Source: Chlorobiaceae bacterium (GTDB lineage Bacteria > Bacteroidota > Chlorobiia > Chlorobiales > Chlorobiaceae). Taken from it: a stretch of DNA of 6,337 nt. Below are positions 1-5,632 of the stretch, in pieces (the stretch's first letter is position 1; every line of letters begins with the position of its first letter). Both the position numbers and the translations under genes were made by a program. Location of the stretch: positions 1-6,337 of the forward strand of contig JAAXUM010000110.1 of assembly GCA_013336025.1 (NCBI GenBank). Reading direction: 5' to 3'. The notes under the pieces were generated by a model. That model ran no database searches and had not been told where the DNA came from. It was given only the letters and a program-made list of their open reading frames with translations.

Positions 1-14
1 TAACTATTGATACT

Positions 15-530
15 ATGAAAAACAGCATTAAGGGCGTCATCATGTTCAGCCTTATGGTTACCGCTGGCTGCTCAACCAAAAATGCAGTTAATACTCAGGA
101 TGGGAAGGATGGTCTGTCATACGGCCAGTCCGGTTCGGGCATGACATCATCATCGGGTGCGCAATCGCCTTCCGGCTATGGATTTGATGAATGGCAGAAA
201 GGACCTCTTGGCGATGTTTTTTATGATTTTGACAGCTCTCTTCTTGGTTCCGAAGCTCAGGAGCAGTTGACACGGAATTCCGGCTGGATGAAGAGTAATG
301 CACAGGTATCAGTAATCATTCAGGGTCATTGTGACGACAGAGGTACCTCTGAGTACAATCTCGCGCTTGGAGATCGCAGGGCGGTCAGTGCCAAAGAGTT
401 TCTGTTACGAACAGGCATTGCTTCCTCTCGTATAGAAACGATTACGTATGGCGAAGAACGCCCGTTTTCTACTGAGCGGAGTGAAGAGGGGATGGCTAAA
501 AATCGCAGAGCTCATTTTGTGATAAAATGA
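15..530 (+). CDS. pal: Peptidoglycan-associated lipoprotein Pal (OmpA-like)
   Basis: Outer-membrane lipoprotein that grips peptidoglycan and works with TolB and the Tol complex in envelope integrity and cell constriction. The 171-residue product opens with a lipoprotein signal (K2, K6, hydrophobic stretch, then V-T-A-G-C19; Thr at -3 is less usual than Leu). A Gly/Ser-rich linker fills about residues 20-60, and an OmpA_C domain about 66-171. The domain carries the family signature at 104-123 (GHCDDRGTSEYNLALGDRRA). D107 and R122 have the same 15-residue spacing as the diaminopimelate-binding Asp/Arg pair of OmpA-type domains. NRRAHFVI closes the protein. No clear Shine-Dalgarno is visible in the 14 bases before ATG, and the frame is open to the window edge, but this start gives a sensible signal peptide. 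cpoB follows 71 bases later on the same strand, the usual Tol-Pal order. Confidence 0.93.
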   Translation: MKNSIKGVIMFSLMVTAGCSTKNAVNTQDGKDGLSYGQSGSGMTSSSGAQSPSGYGFDEWQKGPLGDVFYDFDSSLLGSEAQEQLTRNSGWMKSNAQVSVIIQGHCDDRGTSEYNLALGDRRAVSAKEFLLRTGIASSRIETITYGEERPFSTERSEEGMAKNRRAHFVIK

Positions 531-601
531 TTGATCATTGATGTGCCTGAAGTTTTTCTGATTGAACCAGTTACAGAAACGATGAAAAACGTTAGAGAAT
601 C

Positions 602-1372
602 ATGAAAAAATCCATCCGATTATTACTTTTTTTGCCTTCGATAGTGCTTGCCGGGTGCGCTTCAAAATCAGATCTTGTTCTTGTTTCCGATGATCTCAAC
701 AAGCTCAAAACCGAGTCGGAAACCATAAAATCTCAATCTGCTGTCTCTTATGCAGATATTCAGCAGGTTCGTGACGAGATTGCCCGCCAGCAGGGGCGAG
801 TTGAGGAAATAGCGCACAACAATGAACAGATGTTTGGCAAGTTTCGATTTGAAGATTCCCTTCTTGTCCATAAAGTCGATGAACTTGATTCGAGACTTTT
901 TCGGATAGAACAGAAACTCGGCCTGGTTTCTGAAAAACCGGGTCTTGAAAAGCCTGCGCAATCAGCAAAAGATATCCAGACTCAACCTGTTTCTCCTGCA
1001 TCAACAGTAATGACTGATAAGTCACTGCTTGATGACGGAATAAAAAAGCTCTCATTGAACAATGCTCCGGGAGCAAGGGGTAGTTTTTCGTTACTGATCA
1101 AAAACTATCCTAAATCAGAGCTGGTCGATGATGCACAGTTCTATCTTGCAGAGAGTTATTTCAATGAGAAGTGGTATGAAAAAGCTGTTCTGGAATATCA
1201 GGTGGTAATCGCCAAATATACAAAAAGCAATAAACGGGCAGTTTCCCTCTATAAGCAGGGCCTTGCTTTTGAGCTTCTCGGAGATGCAGTCAATGCTAAA
1301 GCAAGGTTCAGGGATGTTGTTAACATCTATCCTGCTTCAGCAGAGGCGAAACTTGCAAAAGCAAAGCTGTGA
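602..1372 (+). CDS. cpoB: Tol-Pal system TPR protein CpoB/YbgF, predicted lipoprotein
   Basis: Periplasmic-side helper of Tol-Pal. In E. coli, CpoB links the Tol-Pal machine with peptidoglycan synthesis at division. The 256-residue product has a canonical lipobox L16-A17-G18-C19, so it is probably lipid-anchored; Ala at +2 does not suggest inner-membrane retention. Residues about 24-107 are heptad-like, charged and helical, fitting the N-terminal coiled coil (trimerisation region) of YbgF. A Pro/Ser/Thr-rich linker (about 110-138) leads to three tandem TPR-like helical pairs at about 141-174, 175-211 and 212-248, including the typical AQFYLAESYF and YKQGLAFELLGD segments. Order after pal supports the call. 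The TPR part alone also resembles BamD-type lipoproteins, but the coiled coil and the position favour CpoB. The Shine-Dalgarno is weak (GTTAGAGAATC before ATG). Confidence 0.88.
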   Translation: MKKSIRLLLFLPSIVLAGCASKSDLVLVSDDLNKLKTESETIKSQSAVSYADIQQVRDEIARQQGRVEEIAHNNEQMFGKFRFEDSLLVHKVDELDSRLFRIEQKLGLVSEKPGLEKPAQSAKDIQTQPVSPASTVMTDKSLLDDGIKKLSLNNAPGARGSFSLLIKNYPKSELVDDAQFYLAESYFNEKWYEKAVLEYQVVIAKYTKSNKRAVSLYKQGLAFELLGDAVNAKARFRDVVNIYPASAEAKLAKAKL

Positions 1373-1381
1373 AAATCATAA

Positions 1382-1442
1382 AACAGCTTGAAATAAAAAT
1401 GCCGGGATATTACGAACCCGGCATTTTTATTTTCAAGCTGTT
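1382..1442. terminator. Bidirectional rho-independent terminator between convergent genes
   Basis: Near-perfect inverted repeat. The left arm 1382-1406 (AACAGCTTG, AAATAAAAAT, GCCGGG) pairs with the right arm 1417-1442 with a single one-base indel and a 10-nt loop. The core GCCGGG/CCCGGC is flanked by A-rich sequence on the left and T-rich sequence on the right, so it can end transcription in both directions. It lies 9 bases after the cpoB stop and 13 bases after the stop of the minus-strand gene ending at 1456. Confidence 0.92.
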
Positions 1443-1455
1443 AATCGAGATTGAC

Positions 1456-1944
1456 CTACTTGAAAAACTCATCAAGTGTATAGGTTTTCCTGTCAATCTC
1501 TACGCATAACTGTTTGTGGAGTGAGTCATAAAAAACAGGAATGTCTCTCATTGTCCACTTTACGCCTCGTTTGTCAAAGTCAATGACATAACGATTTTCA
1601 TTGTCGAGAACTTTTTGTGATAGATTTATACCTATATCAGGCTGGGTTGTCAATACAAAAAGCTCGATTTCTCCGGAAATGACCTTATTGATCATCTCTT
1701 TGGTTGGAGAGAGTTTCCTGCGTCCGGAGGACGGGCTGATCTCAAGCTGAAGGTTACCGTTCTTCTCTCTTTTTGCAGCAGTAATAAAATATTTTTCTGC
1801 TTTATGAGCCGCATTTCCTGACCAGGGGCCTGATGTGCTTGTTCTTACCTGATTCTCTTTGGTAAACGGCCGGCTGAGCTGAGGTTGCATTGTTTGCACA
1901 TGGTTAGAATTTGCAAATAAGCACACGACAGTGTGTACCTTCAA
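1456..1944 (-). CDS. Unrecognised protein downstream of dnaK, possibly exported
   Basis: I do not recognise a family. As called, the product is 162 residues from a TTG codon, with TAG stop at 1456-1458. Residues 1-13 ([13 protein letters not shown]) look like a weak or truncated signal peptide. Residues 20-48 are polar and low in structure. About 49-162 read as a compact domain with alternating hydrophobic strands ([63 protein letters not shown]). The start is doubtful: no Shine-Dalgarno precedes the TTG. Alternatives are GTG codon 7 (AAGG 10 bases upstream) and ATG codon 19 (base 1890, giving 144 residues). The frame is open all the way back to the dnaK stop, with hydrophobic codons just upstream of the TTG but no ATG or GTG there. 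It sits after the dnaK terminator, so it depends on read-through or its own promoter, which I cannot identify. The well-formed converging terminator supports a real gene. Confidence 0.65.
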   Translation of the reverse strand: MKVHTVVCLFANSNHVQTMQPQLSRPFTKENQVRTSTSGPWSGNAAHKAEKYFITAAKREKNGNLQLEISPSSGRRKLSPTKEMINKVISGEIELFVLTTQPDIGINLSQKVLDNENRYVIDFDKRGVKWTMRDIPVFYDSLHKQLCVEIDRKTYTLDEFFK

Positions 1945-1975
1945 CAGATAGCAAGTTAGTAAAACAACATTAAAT

Positions 1976-2005
1976 AAAAAAAGGGATTCACGAGGAATCC
2001 CTTTT
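1976..2005 (-). terminator. Rho-independent terminator of dnaK
   Basis: Read on the minus strand, AAAAGGGATTC (2005-1995) pairs perfectly with GAATCCCTTTT (1989-1979) around the 5-nt loop CTCGT. A T-rich tract follows (the T run continues to 1976, then ATTTA). It lies 23 bases after the dnaK TAA (2029-2031). This is a textbook strong terminator that separates dnaK from the gene at 1456-1944. Confidence 0.93.
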
Positions 2006-2028
2006 CTTTCAGAAGTTATTTTATCTGT

Positions 2029-3951
2029 TTATTTGTTGTTGCCGTCGATTACCTCAAATTCGGCATTTTCAACCTCACCATCATTGCCGCTTTTATTAGC
2101 ATGTCCGGCTCCATCGGTATTTTCAGCAGGCGCAGATGCGTGGCCTTCAGCTCCTGGTGCCTGATAAAGGTTTGATGCAACATCATTCCAGACCTTGCTG
2201 AGCTCATCCATGGCGTTTTTGATTGACTCGGTTGTTCCGTTTTTTGTGGCATCCTTGAGTTTTTCAAGCGCACCTTCAAGCGCGGGCCGTTTGTCAGAGG
2301 GGATTTTATCGCCCAGTTCAGCAAGCTGTTTTTCAGTTGAAAAAATCAGTCCGTCAGCGGCGTTCTTGCTGTCGATCTCCTCTTTTTTCTTCATATCTTC
2401 GGCTGCATGTTCCTTGGCATCCCGTTTCATTTTTTCAATCTCGGCATCGCTCAGTTTACCGCTTGCCTCGATTTTGATGCTCTGTTCCTTGCCTGTTGCC
2501 TTGTCTTTTGCTGAAACGCTGAGAATACCATTTGAGTCTATATCGAAAGTGACTTCAATTTGAGGCAGTCCTCTTGGTGCCGGGGGAATATCACCAAGAT
2601 GAAAGCGTCCGAGTGTTTTGTTGTCTGAAGCCATCGGTCGTTCTCCCTGCAGCACGTGGACTTCAACAGAGGTCTGGTTGTCTCCGGCCGTTGAAAATAC
2701 CTCCTGCTTTCTTGTAGGAATGGTTGTGTTAGCCTCAATCAGTCTGGTCATCACCCCGCCAAGTGTTTCAATACCAAGAGAAAGCGGGCTGACGTCGAGC
2801 AACAGCACATCGGTAACATCCCCTTTGAGAACACCGCCCTGTATGGCAGCCCCTACAGCAACAACTTCATCGGGGTTCACGCTTTTATTTGGTTCTCTGC
2901 CGAAAAATTCTTTTACCAGTGCCTGAACTTTTGGAATACGTGTTGAACCACCGACAAGAACGACCTCATCAATATCCTTGATCAGGACATTCGAGTTTTT
3001 AACAGCTCTGTGGCATGGTTCGAGAATCTTGTCGAAAAGGTCCGAGCACATTGCTTCGAATTTGGCACGGGTAAGATTAATGACAAGATGTTTTGGTCCT
3101 TCCTGTGTGGCGGTGATAAATGGAAGATTTATCTCCGTATCTGTTCTTGACGAAAGCTCTACTTTTGCTTTTTCAGCGGCTTCCTTGAGTCTCTGGAGCG
3201 CGATGGCATCATTTCTGAGGTCGATGCCCTCCTGTTTTTTAAACTCGTCAGCCAGGAAGTTGATGATTTTCTGATCAAAGTCATCACCACCGAGATGGGT
3301 ATCACCATCGGTAGATTTTACTTCAAAAACGCCATCGCCAAGCTCGAGGATTGATATGTCAAAGGTTCCTCCACCAAGATCGAATACAGCTACCTTTTCA
3401 CTCGACTGTTTTTTGTCAAGTCCATAGGCAAGCGCGGCTGCTGTCGGCTCGTTGATGATGCGCTTGACATCAAGTCCTGCGATGCGTCCGGCATCTTTTG
3501 TTGCCTGCCGCTGAGCGTCGTTGAAATAGGCCGGAACAGTAATTACCGCTTCAGAAACCTTTTCACCAAGAAAATCCTCAGCAGTCTGCTTCATTTTCTG
3601 AAGGATCATTGCTGATATTTCCTGGGGGGAGTAGGCTTTGTCATTTATTTTAACCCGAGCTTCACCACCCTCATTAACAATATCATAGGGGGCAAGCTTT
3701 TTTTCATTCGGCACCTCATCAAATTTGCGGCCTACAAAGCGCTTGATCGAATAAACAGTGTTTTTTGGATTGGTGATTGCCTGTCTTTTGGCCGCCTGTC
3801 CCACAAGACGGTCACCTGACTTGGTAAAGGCGACCATTGACGGAGTCGTGCGATTACCTTCAGAATTTTCAATGACCGTTGGCTGAGTTCCCTGCATGAC
3901 AGCAACACATGAGTTTGTTGTGCCAAGATCGATACCTATTATTTTTCCCAT
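2029..3951 (-). CDS. dnaK: Molecular chaperone DnaK (Hsp70)
   Basis: Cytosolic ATP-dependent chaperone that binds exposed hydrophobic segments and cycles with DnaJ and GrpE. The 640-residue product is the usual full length. The nucleotide-binding domain (about 1-378) shows all three Hsp70 signatures: IDLGTTNS (7-14), [12 protein letters not shown] (189-200, with T196 matching the autophosphorylated Thr of E. coli DnaK) and [14 protein letters not shown] (330-343). The interdomain linker is DVLLLDV (381-387). The substrate-binding beta domain runs to about 500 and the helical lid to about 596. A Gly/Ala/Asn-rich tail ends [10 protein letters not shown]. The ATG at 3951 is chosen because AGGA sits 8 bases upstream and the protein then begins [11 protein letters not shown]. 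An in-frame GTG at 4008 would add 19 residues that include the upstream hairpin and is rejected. hsp20 lies 78 bases upstream on the same strand. grpE and dnaJ are not adjacent. Confidence 0.98.
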   Translation of the reverse strand: MGKIIGIDLGTTNSCVAVMQGTQPTVIENSEGNRTTPSMVAFTKSGDRLVGQAAKRQAITNPKNTVYSIKRFVGRKFDEVPNEKKLAPYDIVNEGGEARVKINDKAYSPQEISAMILQKMKQTAEDFLGEKVSEAVITVPAYFNDAQRQATKDAGRIAGLDVKRIINEPTAAALAYGLDKKQSSEKVAVFDLGGGTFDISILELGDGVFEVKSTDGDTHLGGDDFDQKIINFLADEFKKQEGIDLRNDAIALQRLKEAAEKAKVELSSRTDTEINLPFITATQEGPKHLVINLTRAKFEAMCSDLFDKILEPCHRAVKNSNVLIKDIDEVVLVGGSTRIPKVQALVKEFFGREPNKSVNPDEVVAVGAAIQGGVLKGDVTDVLLLDVSPLSLGIETLGGVMTRLIEANTTIPTRKQEVFSTAGDNQTSVEVHVLQGERPMASDNKTLGRFHLGDIPPAPRGLPQIEVTFDIDSNGILSVSAKDKATGKEQSIKIEASGKLSDAEIEKMKRDAKEHAAEDMKKKEEIDSKNAADGLIFSTEKQLAELGDKIPSDKRPALEGALEKLKDATKNGTTESIKNAMDELSKVWNDVASNLYQAPGAEGHASAPAENTDGAGHANKSGNDGEVENAEFEVIDGNNK

Positions 3952-3959
3952 TTTCTGAA

Positions 3960-3963
3960 TCCT
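3960..3963 (-). promoter_or_regulatory. Shine-Dalgarno that fixes the dnaK start
   Basis: On the minus strand AGGA stands 8 bases before the ATG at 3951. It supports this start over the in-frame GTG at 4008, which lies upstream of the intercistronic hairpin's U tract. Confidence 0.75.
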
Positions 3964-3978
3964 GTTTTCTGGATTGTT

Positions 3979-4019
3979 AAAAAATTCAGGCTTTTCTGTT
4001 TGTTTCACGCAAGCCTGAA
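3979..4019 (-). terminator. Intercistronic hairpin with U6 tract between hsp20 and dnaK (attenuator-like)
   Basis: On the minus strand TTCAGGCTT (4019-4011) and AAGCCTGAA (3993-3985) form a perfect 9-bp stem with a 17-nt loop, followed at once by six T (3984-3979). This has the form of an intrinsic terminator with a long, probably weakening, loop. It starts 11 bases after the hsp20 stop. Only 27 bases remain between the T tract and the dnaK ATG, too few for a promoter. dnaK must therefore be reached by read-through, or the stem is an RNA processing or stability element. Confidence 0.7.
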
Positions 4020-4029
4020 ATCATCTCTT

Positions 4030-4434
4030 TTATTTTATGGATATTTCTTTTGTCTTTTTGACAGGCTGCGCTTTCGGAAGAGAGACATGGAGCATTCCGT
4101 TCTCAAAATCCGCATTAATGGCATCCTGATCAATTATCTCACCAAGATTGAAGCTTCTTGAGAAACTGCCGTAGCTTCTTTCAAGACGATGATAATTCTT
4201 TCTGCTCTCCTCGCTTTCCTGTTTTCTTTCTGCTTTTATGGTCAGCACATCGTCTTCGATATTCAGCGCTATCGCTTCCTTGCTGATGCCAGGCAGTTCC
4301 GCATCAATATGGAAAGCGTGATCATCTTCCCAGATATCAACCTTGAATGCAGGCGCTCCCGCAGCAGGTGCTGCTGAACCTGACCATATGTCGTCAAGCA
4401 ATCGCATTTGATCTTTAGCCAGTTTTACAAACAT
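4030..4434 (-). CDS. Small heat shock protein, Hsp20/alpha-crystallin family
   Basis: ATP-independent holdase that forms oligomers and keeps unfolding proteins soluble for refolding by DnaK. The 134-residue product has a short N-terminal arm (about 1-27, with the Ala-rich [12 protein letters not shown]). The alpha-crystallin domain (about 28-121) includes the conserved ELPGISKE (46-53), [11 protein letters not shown] (61-71) and the family-typical [10 protein letters not shown] (112-121). The C-terminal tail carries the I-S-I anchoring motif (131-133) that docks neighbouring dimers. The start is well supported: AAAGGAG sits 6 bases before the ATG on the minus strand. Length is normal for a bacterial class A-type sHsp. 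It lies directly upstream of dnaK with a hairpin between, so the two are probably co-transcribed in graded amounts. Stop is TAA at 4030-4032. Confidence 0.97.
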   Translation of the reverse strand: MFVKLAKDQMRLLDDIWSGSAAPAAGAPAFKVDIWEDDHAFHIDAELPGISKEAIALNIEDDVLTIKAERKQESEESRKNYHRLERSYGSFSRSFNLGEIIDQDAINADFENGMLHVSLPKAQPVKKTKEISIK

Positions 4435-4488
4435 TGTTGTCTCCTTTAGTTTTTTTCTTTTTTATTCAAAGCCACACCCTGTATAATC

Positions 4489-4504
4489 ATCAAAAACCGT
4501 GCCA
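4489..4504 (-). promoter_or_regulatory. Sigma-54-like promoter candidate for hsp20
   Basis: The minus strand reads TGGCACG, four bases, TTGAT. The sigma-54 consensus is TGGCACG-N4-TTGC(A/T). The -24 half is perfect and the spacing exact, but the key C of the -12 half is A. Predicted transcript start is near 4478, leaving a leader of about 44 nt that contains the hsp20 Shine-Dalgarno. An overlapping sigma-70 reading is possible (-10 TATACA at 4486-4481) but has no good -35 at proper distance. No CIRCE and no convincing sigma-32 promoter is seen. Confidence 0.35.
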
Positions 4505-4511
4505 AAGAGAT

Positions 4512-4521
4512 TTTCCGGAAA
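4512..4521. promoter_or_regulatory. Perfect 10-bp palindrome upstream of hsp20
   Basis: TTTCCGGAAA is self-complementary and lies 8 bp upstream of the sigma-54-like -24 box. A palindrome of this length is not rare by chance in a 258-bp gap, so an operator role is only possible. Confidence 0.2.
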
Positions 4522-4542
4522 GATTTCAATGATTATTGGACT

Positions 4543-4555
4543 ACTATGACATAGT
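4543..4555. promoter_or_regulatory. 13-bp palindrome upstream of hsp20, candidate operator
   Basis: ACTATG-A-CATAGT is a perfect dyad with one central base. It lies between the arsR terminator and the hsp20 promoter candidate, about 65-77 bp upstream of the predicted transcript start. A dimeric regulator could bind here; none is identified. Confidence 0.3.
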
Positions 4556-4562
4556 GTATGGT

Positions 4563-4595
4563 AAAAATGTCACACTTCGGGGTGCTTGTGTGACA
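4563..4595 (-). terminator. Rho-independent terminator downstream of arsR
   Basis: On the minus strand TGTCACAC (4595-4588) pairs perfectly with GTGTGACA (4575-4568) across a 12-nt loop, followed by five T (4567-4563). It lies about 97 bases after the arsR stop and ahead of the hsp20 promoter region. It therefore probably makes arsR and hsp20 separate transcripts. As DNA it is also a symmetric site that a protein could bind, but the T tract favours the terminator reading. Confidence 0.65.
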
Positions 4596-4692
4596 AGATG
4601 ATATGCGAAAAGAGATTATCGACGAACAGGCGAGTAGAGATGGGGGATTTGCTGTTTCAGAGATCAGCAGCGTATTGGATGTGTCGTGTGGC

Positions 4693-5082
4693 TCAGGCTG
4701 TCAGATTGGTGTTGACCTTCTGCACCCAACTGAGTTTTTCCTGAAGGTTTTCCACAACGCTTTTCGAAATGAGATAGTAGGCAAAAATAATTGTTTCGTC
4801 AGTAATTCGATAGTAACATTTAAGCCCTTCCTTTCTCCTGTTGACTACTCCGTTGTCATGCATGAGAGCCAGGTGTTTGGAAATGTTGGCCTGACTTGCA
4901 TTGACGTTATTGACGATTTCCTGAACGGTATGTTCTCCCTGACAGAGAACTCTAATGATTTTAAGGCGCATGGGTTCTGCCAGCAGTTTAAAACGGTTCG
5001 AAACTGGTTCGAGCATTTCATCCGGCATGTTTAAACTCCACTTTGTTACTTCATCTTCTGATATTGTTACCGTTTTGCTCAT
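4693..5082 (-). CDS. ArsR-family winged-helix transcriptional regulator, unknown signal
   Basis: Dimeric DNA-binding repressor type. The 129-residue product contains a full ArsR/SmtB winged helix: [17 protein letters not shown] (30-46), the helix-turn-helix at about 51-80 ([20 protein letters not shown], then MHDNGVV), and the wing [12 protein letters not shown] (82-93). A C-terminal dimerisation helix runs about 96-120. The alpha-3 metal motif ELCVCDL of ArsR/SmtB is absent (EHTVQEI at 50-56). The only cysteines are C47 and C89, and C47 does not align with the sulfide-sensing Cys of SqrR/BigR, so the signal cannot be named. Start is uncertain: ATG 5082 has no Shine-Dalgarno, whereas the in-frame ATG at 5028 has GGAG 7 bases upstream and would give 111 residues. 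The extra 18 residues ([18 protein letters not shown]) read as plausible protein, so I keep the longer form. Dyad repeats upstream suggest autoregulation. Confidence 0.9.
   Translation of the reverse strand: MSKTVTISEDEVTKWSLNMPDEMLEPVSNRFKLLAEPMRLKIIRVLCQGEHTVQEIVNNVNASQANISKHLALMHDNGVVNRRKEGLKCYYRITDETIIFAYYLISKSVVENLQEKLSWVQKVNTNLTA
5026..5039 (-). promoter_or_regulatory. Alternative ribosome binding site and start inside arsR
   Basis: On the minus strand GGAG, then TTTAAAC (7 bases), then ATG at 5028. This is a better initiation site than the first ATG at 5082 and would remove 18 residues without touching the winged-helix domain. Confidence 0.45.
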
Positions 5083-5095
5083 AATAAAACTGTGC

Positions 5096-5109
5096 TTGTA
5101 TAGGATACA
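5096..5109. promoter_or_regulatory. Dyad TTGTAT-AGG-ATACA just upstream of arsR, candidate operator
   Basis: TGTAT (5097-5101) and ATACA (5105-5109) are inverted around AGG, ending 14 bases before the arsR ATG at 5082. The same TTGTAT half-site returns in the larger dyad at 5146-5178. A site this close to the start would block transcription or its early steps, as expected for ArsR autorepression. Confidence 0.4.
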
Positions 5110-5145
5110 TGTTTTTCTGCTTTCCCGCAGAGAGGGTTCTGATCT

Positions 5146-5178
5146 TTGTATGGATTATATAGCTATTAATTCATACAA
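5146..5178. promoter_or_regulatory. 33-bp dyad with 12-bp arms upstream of arsR, candidate operator
   Basis: The arms TTGTATGGATTA (5146-5157) and TAATTCATACAA (5167-5178) are inverted copies matching at 11 of 12 positions. They flank a 9-base centre that itself contains part of the palindrome ATAGCTAT (5159-5166). No T tract follows on either strand, so it is not an intrinsic terminator. Its length and symmetry fit an ArsR/SmtB-type operator, 64-96 bp upstream of the arsR ATG. Confidence 0.5.
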
Positions 5179-5315
5179 TTCAAACCTGAAAGATTTGAAT
5201 GGATCTTTTTTATCAATGATGTAACTGTACGTTTTTTACAATCATCCGAGCGTGAAGGCATCGCAGAAAGGCGATTCCCGATGTCGGTTGTTTTTCTTGA
5301 TCGGAGGAAACTCAT
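5166..5315 (-). CDS. Doubtful 49-residue open frame
   Basis: ATG at 5315 to TAA at 5166-5168 on the minus strand, in line with the neighbouring genes. The product starts MSFLRSRKTTDIG and is basic and Ser-rich, with no motif or membrane segment. Only AAGAGA precedes the ATG. Its 3' end lies inside the 33-bp dyad. It is more likely a chance frame than a gene. Confidence 0.12.
   Translation of the reverse strand: MSFLRSRKTTDIGNRLSAMPSRSDDCKKRTVTSLIKKIHSNLSGLNCMN
5178..5200. repeat. Inverted repeat ATTCAAA-N9-TTTGAAT
   Basis: Perfect 7-bp arms with a 9-base spacer, touching the right end of the 33-bp dyad. A GGATC then T6 follows on the + strand, so it could be a very weak + strand terminator, but no + strand gene lies upstream. 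It may be a second regulator site. Confidence 0.3.
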
Positions 5316-5378
5316 TCTCTTGCAGCTATGAAATCGTATCTAAAAAGAGTGGCGTGAAGGCCGTTCCTACGATTGAAT

Positions 5379-5603
5379 TCATGACAGGCATTGCAGTCCG
5401 AGAATGGATTCTACGAGTGATTGCGGGGCTTTAACTCGAAAAATTTTTTCCTGAATAATCATTTTGGTTTTTTTTGCCTCGGAATACTCTTCAGCACATT
5501 CGGGACATTCAGCAATGTGTCTGGTAAATTCCTGCTCTTCAGCAGAAGTGAGTTCACCGTCGATGGCACAACTCATGAGCACCATGGCTTTTTTACAATT
5601 CAT
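5379..5603 (-). CDS. Zinc-binding (ZAS) anti-sigma factor, RsrA-like
   Basis: Small cytoplasmic anti-sigma factor of the zf-HC2 type, 74 residues with no membrane segment, predicted to hold the ECF sigma factor encoded just upstream. The zinc motif is H29-x3-C33-x2-C36 (HIAECPEC). C3 lies 26 residues before H29. From memory of Streptomyces RsrA, zinc ligands C11, H37, C41 and C44 have exactly this spacing, and the IDGEL here (14-18) falls where RsrA has LDNEM. In RsrA, oxidation of these thiols ejects zinc and frees sigma-R; the same redox switch is inferred here. Other cysteines are C12 and C72. The C-terminal half (about 40-71) is helical. The start ATG lies 29 bases after the sigma stop with no clear Shine-Dalgarno. 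The order sigma then anti-sigma is typical. Confidence 0.87.
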   Translation of the reverse strand: MNCKKAMVLMSCAIDGELTSAEEQEFTRHIAECPECAEEYSEAKKTKMIIQEKIFRVKAPQSLVESILGLQCLS

Positions 5604-5632
5604 AGTATACGGTGTTCAGGGTGATAAAACTT

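Larger units (their letters stand above)
5083..5378. other. 296-base gap between arsR and the anti-sigma gene
   Basis: No convincing protein gene. It holds three inverted repeats (5096-5109, 5146-5178, 5178-5200) upstream of arsR and, nearer the anti-sigma gene, a doubtful 49-codon minus-strand frame (5166-5315). A weak GGC/GCC hairpin followed by T5 on the minus strand (about 5365-5342) is the only terminator-like sequence after the anti-sigma gene. A 10-bp direct repeat GCGTGAAGGC occurs at 5250-5259 and 5352-5361. No clear sigma-70 promoter for arsR was found. Confidence 0.5.

Noticed and set aside
526..539. Palindrome AATGAT-TG-ATCATT at the pal stop codon
   Set aside because: AT-rich, overlaps coding sequence, no T tract or promoter beside it; probably chance.
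3952..4008. Longer dnaK start (GTG at 4008) adding 19 residues
   Set aside because: The added codons lie in the intercistronic hairpin, while ATG 3951 has AGGA at 8 bases and gives the standard DnaK N terminus.
4435..4480. RNA thermometer (ROSE or fourU type) in the hsp20 leader
   Set aside because: The leader is mostly A-rich and I found no convincing stretch pairing with the GGAG; only a weak CUUU/AAAG pairing is possible.
4568..4595. TGTCACAC-N12-GTGTGACA read as a CRP-like or sigma-54 enhancer site
   Set aside because: The half-sites point the wrong way for CRP, and T5 follows directly on the minus strand, so a terminator for arsR explains it better.
4603..5034. A 143-codon + strand frame whose start reads [11 protein letters not shown], similar to the SAM-binding motif I of methyltransferases
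   Set aside because: Only that short motif fits. Most of the frame runs antisense through the well-supported ArsR winged-helix gene, there is no Shine-Dalgarno, and no later methyltransferase motif appears. Most likely chance.
4693..5082. SqrR/BigR-type sulfide sensor, attractive in a sulfur-metabolising host
   Set aside because: Aligning around RL...GE, the conserved sensor Cys position is occupied by R44; C47 is three residues off and no C-terminal partner Cys exists.
5250..5361. 10-bp direct repeat GCGTGAAGGC at 5250-5259 and 5352-5361
   Set aside because: Only two short copies, no flanking similarity and no link to an insertion or attachment site.
5252..5434. 60-codon + strand frame from a GTG
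   Set aside because: It overlaps the anti-sigma gene in antisense, has no ribosome binding site and shows no recognisable protein features.
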